In this document: positions 46,001 to 57,484 of the stretch, in pieces
How the letters are laid out: the number at the start of each line of letters is the position of its first letter
Position numbering within the stretch: the stretch's first letter is position 1
Origin: Klebsormidium nitens
Lineage: Eukaryota > Streptophyta > Klebsormidiophyceae > Klebsormidiales > Klebsormidiaceae
NCBI GenBank assembly: GCA_000708835.1
Contig: DF237425.1
Coordinates: 4,322-68,321, forward strand
DNA: 64,000 nucleotides
Reading direction: 5' to 3'
Translations under genes and position numbers: made by a program
Notes under the pieces: model-generated
Seen by the model: the letters and a program-made list of their open reading frames with translations, nothing else
Databases searched by the model: none
Told to the model about the DNA's origin: nothing

Positions 46001-49000
46001 GTCGATCCTTTCACAACGCTTGTCTTGGGAATTCCCCTCTTAAGGAGCAGGGATTCTTTGTAGCAAAGGATTCAATCTTCTCCTATCACGGGCTTCCTAT
46101 GATTGCATACTCCGAGGTGTCCTGGAACGGGATTCTGCTGCCGTCTTCAAGAGCCGACATCTCATGGTTTGATAAAAGCGTTGCGCCCGTAGTCGTGTAG
46201 TTCAGTGTGATCCAGCGCTTGGTGTGGTCTTAGTGGACTTGCAATGAGATTTGGCAATCGCTCAACCATGACAGCCCCTTTCTGCAGGAGGAAGCCACAG
46301 GGAGGTGGGAGCACCTGACAGGAGAGGGCACGGTTACCAGGACGGACCTTTTCCGCGAACACCAGGTAAGTCACGATCTCCCATGTGAATTTGTACCGTC
46401 ATTGTGCGTGTCATGTGCACTCTTTTTGGGTTATGCATCTTGTGGAGCTGAGTTGTTCCATCCGAAGTTTCTGGCAAGTTTTCTGAGTCTTGAGTACTTG
46501 GACTGAGTTCCATAGCAAGGCACGCAACAGAAGGGAGAGAGTGATGCAGTGTTTCTTCCGGAGGCTTCTCACAAAGATGTACACTTTGTGAGAAGCTATC
46601 TCGTCACTTTCGGACATTTCGTGTGCTCACCATCTAGACGGTGCTCGCAGATGGCTTCCATGGTCAGGGGCACTACGGACCTCCCCCGCCTCGTTCGGCA
46701 GACACCTGGCGGCGTGAAGATGATCATCACGGCCCTGCCAGCGCGGACAGCTGGAGAAAGGACGGGCCTCATGGGGGCGACACCTGGCGTCGGGAGGCGG
46801 GGCCTGCGCATCCTCATCCAGAAGATAGGTAAGAGGCTGTGTAGCGTGATCAACGTGTCCCATCTGACTCAGCGTTTTAAGCCAGCTCATCTGAACTGTT
46901 TCTCAGTGTTTGCCCGATGAAGTATGCGAAAAAGTTGTTAAGCTAATGCGAGGATCGGCTGTTCATTGGAGTAGGAGGTCAAACAGATTTTACCATATCA
47001 AGTTCACACCCCAGATCGTAATGCTGAAAGGTATCTTGCTGGAACACGAGGCATGCCATTCAACACTTGCCTTTCCAACTCTGGTGGTCCTCTCTTGAAA
47101 GTGATCTGACTTTGAGTGCCATTTTGGAAGTTCCTCCGACGCGATTCACCTTTGCTTGGGTACGAGCATGAGCATCCTCGAAAATCTGGTGTTTTCTGTA
47201 TGTACAGGTGGCGCAGGGAGGGCCCTCCACCTGGCGGCTTTGCAAATCAGGGCCGCTTCCCTCCTGGGGGGCATTTCCAGCCCCCAGGCCCTGCTGGCTA
47301 CGGCCGGGGCCACCCCCCCGACCCGTACCAGGTGCACCTGCTTCCTGGTCACCGGCCAGGTTCCGCTGACGGTTTTCAAGGACGGCAGGCTTTCGGGGCC
47401 TTCGACGATAGGGGCTTTGCTCCAAGGGGGGGGAATTTCGCCCCTGGCTATGGTCCCCCACCACAAAATATTGATCCCCGGTACTCGCGGGGGCCGCTGC
47501 CGGGGCACCGGGGTGAGCCGTTGGACGATCGAGGAATGGGAGAAAGGACTTTCGGGCCGATTGGCCCTCGTGGGGAGCCGAAGGGGGATAGAGCGAGGGG
47601 TCCAAATGATGGGCATGACGATGTGCCCGCAAAAGACCCTGTTTCGAAGGAAGATGCTCACGACCAGCAGTCCAAGAAGCCGCGCACGGGGCAAGCGGGG
47701 CCTGGTGGCGAAGGGGCGGCTGCTCCAACGACCCCCCGTTCGCATGGGGCGAAGGAGGGGCACATCGACTGGGCCTCCGAGAGCCTGGATGATGCGATGG
47801 ACTTCTCTGAGCCCCCCCCGGTGTTCGGAGATGCAACTGTAGACGAGCCTCCAAAGCCGCCTTTTGCAGCCGAGGGGTCCGAGGGCCTTCCTGAAGTTGA
47901 CAGGCCGGGCCTGCCAATGCCTCCCCACGAAAGAGAGCGGAGCTTCGGGGAGAGGGATTCCCCCGGTTTCGGCGGACCTTCTGTAGGCCGCGATCATCCC
48001 GGTTTTGGGGGCCGCGAGCCAATGGGCTTTCAGCAGAGGAGGGACTACCCCCCAGGTCCGGGTTTCATGGGCCCGCATCCCGGTCGGGGGGTGGGTCGGG
48101 GTTTCCCTGGTCCCCCCGGTCCGATGATGCGCCCGCCCATGCAGTTTCCTGGCATGCACCCCGGTTTCGTAGGGCGTCCTGCGCACGTGGGGCATGATCC
48201 AGCGATGCACATGATGAGGCCGCCAGCCCCCCCTTTTGAAGCCCCGCATCCGCGACCGCACCCAAGGCCCCACAAGGTGGTCGAGGTGCCCGCTCACGCA
48301 CCTCCCGAAAATTTCCGGCTCCTGAAACGGACTGAGGAGCAGTCGAAGCCGTCTGAAGAGGGGGAGGCGTCTAAAAGCCCTCACGGGGGGCTCCAACCTG
48401 TCGTTGGGGAAACGTTGGAGAAGAAAGCTGGACCGGATGTTGTGGGTTCAAAGGGGCCAAGTGGAAATGGAGCGGCGGGGACAGCTTCTCCGAAGGCATC
48501 GCCGGGGCTGCCAGTCAAGGAGGCGCCTTCGGCGGAGCAGATGAGCGAGCTCGACTTCGATGCTCAGGTATCGGCTTCAGCCTTCGAGAATGGTCGTTTG
48601 GTTGTTGGCATGGTCTGGAATTACAGAGGTCTTCTTATTGCGTCCTTGGGCTTAATGGGGATTGTCACTGCCGGGCACCTTTTCTGATACGCTAGTAGTA
48701 CCGTCGTGTATTCATCATCTTGTTCGACGGCTGAAGAGAGTAAGAGAGAGGAGGACACTGGAAGCATCACATTCAATATGTCAAACAACCGAAGAGAATT
48801 GCCATCAGCAGTAAAACAGAAGATTGACGTTTGGCGAACTGCGCCTCCAAGGCTCACCTCAGCGTTTCGGGTGGCAACACCCTTTCAATACTGCTGGACG
48901 AGCAGCAGAAACTGCGATCATTGGATCCTTCTTGCCCCTTGAAGAGCAGGAAAGTATTGTTGGGCTTTCCTTGTTAGCTTGCCTCTTTGGCAGCGGCCCG

Positions 49001-52000
49001 AAGCGCGCCAAGCTTCTACTTCGATACCCTGCCCTGTCTGATTCGTCGTGTTCTCTGTTTCTCTTGGCAGCGGCGGAAGCTGCGCGAGGAGTCACTCGAG
49101 AAGGCCCGCAAGCTGGAGCTCGAGTACAAGCAACGGGACCAGCAGATCCTCCTCGCCAAAGCACAGGCGCAGCAGCTGTCTCATCCGCCAAACCAAGACT
49201 GGACGAGAGCTCTGCCTGCGGGTGTCTCCCCACCTGACGCACCTGTAGAGTCGGTGGGAGATCTCCCCTCGGGGGGCCCGAGCGACAGGTGGATCCGTGG
49301 GGGCGGAAGAGTGGGAGGGGGAAGAGGTCGTGGGGAGAGAGACGGGGGAAGAAGAGGGGGCCACCAGGGGCGGCCTGAAAGCGGCGGGGACGGGGAGAAA
49401 ACCTTGTCAGGGGGACAGCATGTGAGCGTGGAGCATGGGCTGACTGGGCCGCCTCAGGTCAGTCTAGAGGGTTCAATGCGCCATGCGGACTGCGGGTTGA
49501 GCTGAACCTGGTCATAATCTGATCAAGAACGGTCGACTCGCTGAGATGATATCTTTGATTGTTTGACTGGTTGCATTTGAGGTGGCAACGGGAAGAAGCC
49601 TCAGCAGTACGGCCTTAATCTGACTGTACTTAACGCTGGTGCAAAGTCGGCCAGCACATCTGGCTTCCTTGCAAAGCATTCCAGGATCGTCTGGGGTGGT
49701 TGTGGGGGCTGATCTTAGCCATACGACTCAGGACTCTTTCTGTGTTTCTCCCAGAAACATTCAGAAACATTCAGAAGCATTCTCCTCGGTTGACGATGTC
49801 AGTAGTATAATAGGAGCGCTTTTTCTTGAGCATGAAATAATCACAGCCAATGGACAATTTTCATCATCTGCTCACTTCCAGGTACTGGAGTTGAGCGCTC
49901 AGCACCAAGCCGGTGCGAGTCGCGGACGTGGTCGGGGGCCCGCCCGGGGCCGCGGCGACTCTGGCAGGGGCAGCAGCAGTCGGGCAGACTCCTCCTCTTC
50001 CTCCCGCGACGAGCATCAGAGCCAGGGGGGTAGTTTCGCCCACCTTTCGCAGGCCCCCGTGGGAGAGGTTCGCCGGATTGAGGTCGGGCCGCAGCCTTTT
50101 GGGGAGGCGCAGCTTGACTTGGACATCAATGAACCGACTCCGCATCTGCAACCGTCCGCAACGGCGGAGCCGAGGGGAGTTGGTGGTCCTGCGCCGGTGG
50201 ACGATGAGAATAGGCACGGGGGCAAGGGGCCCGGTCGGAACCAGCGGCCTGAGAGGGCCAATTCACACCAGCGGGCGCAGCATCAGAAGCGTCCCTCGGA
50301 TCCACAAGAAGCTCCCAAGGCAGTAGAGGTAGTTAGCCACCAGCCGTCTCCAAGGGGTGTTAATATGCCCCCCGTCAGCCCACAAGACCAGCCGCCACTC
50401 TTAGCGTTGCCCGTTCACACCCCCTCTCAGAAGGGGATCCTGCCGGACCCGCGCCAAGTCCCTCGGTCGCCCGTCCAATCTGGGCCGCCTCACTTTGATG
50501 TGAAACCCTCCGGAGTTTTTGAGCAGCCACACCCGAATCCCTCTTCCGCTCGTAACCGGCAGCCTCGACAAGCCCCGAAGCTGGCGGATCTGCCCGCCGC
50601 CTCCTCCCAGGGGGTCGAACAAGGCCTAAACGCCCCCCCCCCGGAGCAGCACAGGCCGGTGTCCTCTCAGGACGCCCGGAAAGGCGCGGGCGGTCACGTC
50701 GAGCAGTCACGAAAGTCCCCCCGGATGCCTCCCGGCGAAGTGAATGTGCCGCCTCAAAGTCATGGCCAGCAAATTCAGCAAGGACGGGGAGGGGCGCAGC
50801 TGCCTGGTGCGCATGGCCCTGTGCGTATGGAGGGCCAGCAAAGGACCCCGGAAACGGGTCACGTGGCGACTGGCTGGGGGGAGATCCCAGTGCAGGGCCC
50901 CTCTGGTTGGATGCACCCCCCTGAGATGGCGTCCGAACGGCCATCTGACCAGGTAGCAAGGCACCCGAACCCTCAGCCCCAACACTTCCCGAACCATCCC
51001 CAGTTGCAGGCGCGACAACCCCACCCCAACTTTGCTCCAAACGCGCATCCCCCCCAAGGGGCGGGGTGGGTGGTTCCGACTTCGACACAGCCACGAGAAG
51101 GCCGGAATGAAATTAGGGGTGGGGAGAGACAGATGGCCGGTCCTCCAGGGGCGCACGTTCCAACCGGTTGGCCCGATCAGCCGCGGCCTCACCTTATCGC
51201 CGCCGACCTTAACCCTCACCTTAACCAGCCCCGTGGACCCATCCCGCAGGGGGGGTACAATCCCATGGGTCTCAGGCCCCCGGCCGGGGGCTTCGCTGTT
51301 CCGATGGGGCCCCCGCAGCAGCAAATGGGACCCCCCCCGAACGCGCAGTTCCACCACGACAACCGACCGGTCAGCGAGGACGGTCAGCGGACGCCCAGGG
51401 GGCATTCACACCAGAGGGGCCATGGGCAGAGAGGAAATGCGCACCCAGGTGAGGTCGGGCCTGAAGCGAGGCTGCCTCACGGAGGTGGGCCGGGAGCGAC
51501 GGGTTGGGGGGTTCAGCCCGAGATGTGGCTGCCGGGGCCACCGCAAAACCAGGGGGGTAAACCGACGGGCTGGGATGTGCCCCCCGCTGAAGGCGGAGTC
51601 CAGGGGCCCAGGCCGGAAGGCCTTGTTAGACCGGAGGCCGGTCGGCCGCAAGTGGGCGTTCAGGACGCGCGGAAGCTGGAACAGGGCCCTGAGAGAAGCG
51701 CGGACGGGCAGGGAGAGGGTGGGGCGAGGAAGAAGCGGGACGGGAGGCGAGAGGGCAGGGGGTCGAGGAAGGGCCGGGGCAGTGGCAAGTCGGAGAACTC
51801 AGAAAACGTGGAAGATGCGGCAGGTGGGTTGCTTCCTCTTCAAGCTCCGCAAACAGCACACTGCACCCTTTTGGCTAGAGAACAAGACCGCGTAACGACC
51901 TCTGTACGGCTCCGTTGTGGGCTGGGGGTCGCCGAGCTATCCGCTTTTCAGCTCCTCTTTTTCAGAACACGCTCAATCAGTCCGCTCACTTCACTGACCA

Positions 52001-54146
52001 TGGATCATGCCATTGGATGAAGGAACGTTCCTGCTTGTGAGATAAGCCTTGATCTCGAACATGAACAGGATACTGGCGTCCATTCAAGAAGGCGTCGCAA
52101 CGTGCAGTCAAGAAGGCTTCACAATGAGCAAGTAGTAATATATGAACTCACAGAATCTTGCTTCATTTCCTACAGGCGATAGCCCCCCAGAGTTCGGGCC
52201 TGACGGCGCCCACATCCGGCGTCGGACCCACCCCACGCAAAGAGGTGCTCGGGGGCGGAGCGGCCGTGGGGGGGACAAGAACAGGGAAGGCGCGCCTGCT
52301 TCTCCACCCCCTGGGACGGAGAACCGCGGTCCAAGACCCGAGGGAGTACGACTACCCCCCACAGATGAGCAGCAAAACCGACCCCCCCAAGCAGAGCTGC
52401 GAAAAGCAGCCCCCCAGGGAGAGCAGCGGATTGCACCCCCCCAGGGTGAGCAGCAAAAACCACCCCCGCAGACCAAGCAGCAAGGCGTTCCCCAAGCGCA
52501 GCAGCCGAGACCCCCCCAGAAGGAGCAGCAGCCTCGGCCCCCCTCTGGACAGCAGCCAAGCGGACACCCCCGGAACGATCAGCAAGCGCCACCCCCCTAA
52601 AAGAGCAGCAGCAACGGCCCCCCCAGCAGCAAAGAGCCCCGCAGCCGAAACCGCAGCCGAAACCCGCCCAAAAGGAGCAGCAGCCGCGGCCGGCGGTGCA
52701 GAACCAAGAAGGGGGGGGGCCGAAAGCAGAGGGCGAGAGGGGTCCGGCACCCCCCCAGAGAGGACGGGAGCGGAAGATGCGGCCAGTGCCAGCTGAAGTG
52801 GCAACCAAAGCGTCTGGAGCAGAGTCCGGGGGGCACGGGGGAGCGAGCAGCGAGGGTCCGATGAAGAACGGTGGAGGGGCAGGGACAGGTAACCAGGCGA
52901 GAGCTCGCACGCCGAAACCGGATGCGCAGACTTCTAGAGGGCCTGCCCAGCGGGGGCCGCAGGAAGGGCAGCCTAAAGCTCCTCAAGGAAGCGTTGCTCC
53001 GGCGGCGACGACGGTTGGCGAGAAGAATGTGAGCAGCGAGGTCAACGCTAACCCGGAGGTCAACGCTAACAAGCCGAGGAAACCGGAGTTGGCTCGTTTT
53101 CGACCAAAAGGAGCCTCCACCGAAGGTGGGAGCCAACCTGCGGAGCAGCACGAGAGCGGGGGGGTCGCAAACGCCCCGAAACCTGTCCCCCCGGCTGATC
53201 GGCGGAAGGGACCCAACCGAGGAAACGCTGTAGCTGCGGCCGCGGCGTGGAAGGAGATCCAGACCGGGGGTCCGGAAACGGCTAAGCTTCCCGCCAGCGA
53301 GGCCCGGCAGGAGGCGACCGCTAGAGCTTCCCAGGGGCATGGTTGGGAGATGCCGCCGCAGCAGGGGGGGAACTCGCAGCCCAGACCGCAGGGGCCAGCG
53401 CACCCCCTCGGGCAGCATCCTGGGGGCGTGATTGGGCCTCATGCGGAAGGTGGGGGGAGGGGAGCGCGTGGAAGAGCGGTGAGGGGAGGGGGGTTCCGGG
53501 GCGGAAGAGGCAGAGGGTTTGACGGATCGGAACACAGAGAGGAGCATGGGCCGAGGACTGTGGTCAAAGCGGGTTTGCAAGGTGAGGGATTGGCCCGTTG
53601 CAGGAGGGACTGGCCGGCTCTTGGGTTTCAAGGGTTGAACTTCGTTTGCGAAAGCGCTTACGAACTCTTTATCCAGTGCGTTCAGAAGGCTTAGAGCTAC
53701 TGTCAAGTCAGCCTGTCTGGAGGATAAGATACAGGGAAAAGGGGCGCACTCCATTTGGCTCTTTGTGAGCAACGTAGGGAGTTGCGTATTAAGCGCTGAT
53801 ATTGCTATGCAAGTTCTTGGAGACGGCAGCGTCTCTCGGTCTGCATCTGACATGTACTGATGATTCTATCTTGCTGCCTCCAGTGGATCCTGTTCTGTCC
53901 GCCTTTGCTGAGAGATGAGCTGCGCTTGCGTGTCCCCTTCGTGGCCTAGGCTCCGAATGACCCGCTCTTACCGGAACAAGAAATCAGTGAGGAAACGGCT
54001 CTGTTGACGGCTGTATTCTATCTGCTGCAGGCAAGGACGTTATAGTCGCCTCTCAGGGCCACAATCGCCCGATGGGGCCGTCTTCCGGCTCTAGTTCCAA
54101 CCCTCCGAGGCAAGTTGTAGGCCCTGGCATATCTGCTGTCGTCTAG
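43028..54146 (+). CDS. MOS1-like protein with BAT2/PRRC2 N-terminal domain (13 exons, ~2030 aa, one frame break)
   Basis: Arabidopsis MOS1 is a nuclear BAT2-domain protein that controls SNC1 expression and cell-cycle genes (family knowledge). Exons: 43028-43047, 43961-44041, 44290-44334, 44730-44910, 45231-45446, 45888-45975, 46288-46365, 46651-46828, 47208-48567, 49071-49457, 49882-51823, 52176-53581 and 54031-54146. The family signature spans exons 2-4: RGLTVLGK, VPKPINLPSQRLENRGLDPN, VEIVPKGSFGWA. Exon 6 has DFPAFGAER, exon 8 the DTWRRE/DSWRK repeats, exon 10 a charged coiled coil (RRKLREESLEKARKLE), and the rest is Pro/Gln/Gly/Arg-rich disorder with GRGRG motifs. All junction phases fit, provided one base is added to the C run at 52592-52597, where the printed frame hits TAA. 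The 20-base first coding exon (MLGGEK) is a phase-consistent proposal. It may act as an RNA- or chromatin-associated scaffold; that is inferred from family and composition. Confidence 0.87.
43842..43885 (+). pseudogene. Ghost copy of MOS1-like exon 2 5' edge (intron 1)
   Basis: AGGAGTCTTGTCCGGAGGAG and following CTCAATCGTACTTAGCAA, preceded by GTACAG, match the exon 2 start AGGAGTGCCAGCCCGGAGG at 43961, offset 119 bases. The flank GGGCCCTTGCTCATCTG is also duplicated (about 43786 and 43904), which fixes the unit length. An in-frame stop ends the copy. Polarity is again acceptor plus 5' part, upstream of the working exon. Confidence 0.88.
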
Positions 54147-57115
54147 TCGTAGACCTCTACAGTCGTACAACTAGACTGGAGGGATCGGGGCAGATGATGA
54201 CGTGGGTTTTGCTGGAGCAGTCGTAATGGGCTGTCCAAATCTGATGGGGTCAGTCTGGCCCTCAGTTAGGTTGCTCCGCGAGCAAGTAGCCTCAGTTTCA
54301 TAAGACTAGCGCAAGCCACAGTTGAGTCTTAGGTTAGCAGGCTCCTGGCACAGCTTCAGCCTTGGCCGGCTAGGAACATGTTACTGACACGTATGTTGCA
54401 AACTGTACGCTGGTTTTGCACTTTCATTATGCTCATTGCCGGCCTGAACATCAACTGAGTGACCTAATTGCCTTGCGCTCGTTGATTCTGGATGATTGAG
54501 TGCTTCTCTTTCTGATGATGGTGCCGAATCGCTAAAATGGACTCTTTTCCTTGCCGTGTGCGGCCCCCTGTTATTCAATGCGCTGCGCTAGTTTCATGAT
54601 AAGCAAAGATTGGGAACATCCTGCTGCCTGATCGAGCAAGACTGACAAGCGTAATAATGGATCAATGCTTTCTTCAGACTTTGCGCTTTTGATTGGCAGA
54701 TGGAACTTGTTGTCTGAAGCCTGGTGTCTGAGTTGCTTTTGTGGGGACGGTGGTAGTTTCGCATGTTGCACAACGTGCATGAGTTGTACTTAACTTGCAT
54801 GATTGGTGTGCTTGACTTAAAATCGGAGTCAATCACTGCTGGCATGAGAAGATCGACATGTGGCTGTACGTGACGAGGACCAGCCTTCGGCAGATAAGCC
54901 GAAGGCGTTTCATGATCAACGGCTCTGATGCTTGATGATGATCGAAGCAGGATTGTTAAGTCAGTCAGAAGGTGCTTTCCATCGGCGGGAGTGTGTTAAG
55001 TTGCACGTGGATCGGTCCTCCTGCTTGTGGTCTTGCAATTTTGGTCTATGGGAGATTTCGCATTGCAGCGGCGAACTTTGGACAACCATAGTACTATACA
55101 TCAGCATCCGTGCTGCCAATCATACCGTCGGCTCGATGATGGAGGATCGAATTGGCCTTGCGCCCACATGTTCGGCGCGCTACAACGTATTGCCGCGATC
55201 TGTCTGCAATTCAATTGCTGATTTTAGATCAAGCGATTGGCGTGCAAGCGTTTAAAAATTCCTGGAAGCCTTGTGCGCTATCTTCTTAGCTGCTGACAGT
55301 CTGATACATACTGGCAAAGTTAGTATTAGCCCTTCGCTTGGATTCTTTCGTTGATTTATGGAGCACTCTTATCAATGTCCATTGAGAAGGTTTCAAAGCG
55401 CGGAAGCCAGGATGTACTGAAGAGAAGATCTTTTTGCTACTTCAGTCCAGTTTCCTCAAGGGAGCAAAGAGCCACTTTTAGGGCTGTTGCCCCCTGCTTC
55501 TCCCCCCAAATGGGATTGGGGTGGCTCTTCACTCCACCCTTTCGAAGAATAATGGCCCTGCACGGACCGAAGGCTCTGCCGTACAAAACACACAAGTTTT
55601 TTTATCTTCGCTCGAAATCTCTTGTTTGCGCCCCTTGCTACTGTACCGACCTTGTTGTTCCTTGCTCGGAAGCGCGCGAGGTTGCTAGCGAAAAAGTGCC
55701 GCACGAATCATTGGTCAGACGAGGGGCTGGTTCATATCTATGATACTCGTACATGCTTCCGAAGTCCACATTTTGGTGGGTGACTCGTTCACTGATGCGC
55801 TAAAACATCGCTGCCATTCAGTTGATTACCTCAGATTGAGCAGATTGAACCATGGTTAATGCAGAAATTGCGGTCGGGCGCTAAGTTCCATGCAGGTTCT
55901 GAGACGGGCAACTGCCATGCAACTCCGCTTCTACCTACTAAAGCTCCAGCTGTAAGGTTCCCGTCAACTTGCAACTGAAATCAGGAGCGGTGTTTCAGCA
56001 TGGTTCCGTCCTAACCAGCCGCACTTGGAAAAATACGGGTCACGGCTTTTAGTGGTTAAGGTTGTATATTTTATGGATGCGACGTCAACGTCCGTTGAGC
56101 TTACTTCGTTTCCGGTCAGAGTTTGCTGAGTCCTTAGGAACCGGTCAGAACCCCTTCCGTTGAGCGGAGAGTCTATGCGCTCCGCTGCTGTTGCTCGTTG
56201 GCAATTTTGACTCTGCTGCTTCGGACTGGAAGCGTTGCTCTGATTGCTTTGGTGCTAGTAATGGTGAGTGACAGTTCTGATTAGGGCGCACAATCCGCCT
56301 GTTGAATCACTCCGATTCTCGAAGCTCCCGTGCCGTTAAAATGCCATACTCAGGCAACGACAGTGTGCTGATAAAAGTGCAGTCTCTTTGCTCCGCGTCA
56401 GAGTCCAGGCTTTCTTCCCTGTTCCAGCAGTGACGAGCTGAACGGATCTGGCCGAAAGGCCAACAATTTGTTTGACACCACGGCCGATGCTGTTTCCAAG
56501 CAAGCGACTTCACACCCCTGTGCCTCACTTTGAAGACCGGCCAGAATTTGGCTGGCGTCCGCCACGTAACAGAATAGGTGGCCCTATTTGTCTCTCTACC
56601 GTAGTGGAGACCAAGCTTACAAGGTACAAAGCCTTGGGGGCGCGGATCGATCTTGAGAAGGACCCAGTCAATCTCTCTCGACGGCTTATTGATTGATGGG
56701 CGCTAACGCCTTTCTCTTTTTTGTTTTCATATTCTGAATCGCGCGAAAAAAGCCAAACCTTTATACGGCTCTTGTGATTCGGCCATCAAGCTTTTCCCGG
56801 CTCCTTGCGCTCCGTCATTTGTATTTTGTTCAAATTTTTCGACATGCTCGTTTATTACAAGCCTGGCCGACTACAAGTTCGGGCTCCAAAGTGCTGGCCG
56901 AGGTCAACCAATCTGCTCATCACATTCAGTGCGGCAGCATCGGTTAAGTGGGCGTCCTGACTGTAACGCCTGACGTCAGAAAGCGACACGAAGGTGGAGT
57001 GCTCAGGCATATCGTCGCCGCGATACACGTCGAGAGAACTTGTCGCGGCGACTGCAAAGCAGATCTGGCACTAACCGTGTCGCTCAGTGTTTCGCGGCGC
57101 CCTGACGCCCTCTTT
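54147..57115. other. Intergenic, no gene recognised, 3' of MOS1-like gene
   Basis: The 3' untranslated region of the MOS1-like gene should occupy the first few hundred bases. Beyond it I find only short open frames without motifs or splice support (the largest is 55351-55743, 130 codons). Near 56100-56200 the bases CCGTTGAGC and GGAACCGGTCAGAAC recur as short imperfect direct repeats. Nothing else is noteworthy. Confidence 0.5.
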
Positions 57116-57484
57116 NNNNNNNNNNNNNNNNNNNNNNNNNNNNNNNNNNNNNNNNNNNNNNNNNNNNNNNNNNNNNNNNNNNNNNNNNNNNNNNNNNNNN
57201 NNNNNNNNNNNNNNNNNNNNNNNNNNNNNNNNNNNNNNNNNNNNNNNNNNNNNNNNNNNNNNNNNNNNNNNNNNNNNNNNNNNNNNNNNNNNNNNNNNNN
57301 NNNNNNNNNNNNNNNNNNNNNNNNNNNNNNNNNNNNNNNNNNNNNNNNNNNNNNNNNNNNNNNNNNNNNNNNNNNNNNNNNNNNNNNNNNNNNNNNNNNN
57401 NNNNNNNNNNNNNNNNNNNNNNNNNNNNNNNNNNNNNNNNNNNNNNNNNNNNNNNNNNNNNNNNNNNNNNNNNNNNNNNNNNNN
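57116..57484. other. Assembly gap (369 N)
   Basis: All bases are N. Open frames running through it are artefacts. The flanks are unremarkable and show no repeat that explains the break. Confidence 0.99.

Noticed and set aside
47146-48396. 416-codon minus-strand open frame opposite MOS1-like exon 9
   Set aside because: It is the shadow of a GC-rich Pro/Gly/Arg-biased exon whose sense frame has family motifs and matching splice phases. The antisense frame has no recognisable domain.
52597-53853. 418-codon minus-strand open frame opposite MOS1-like exon 12
   Set aside because: Same reason: low-complexity coding DNA leaves the complementary frames open. It is Arg/Leu/Ser-biased with no motif.
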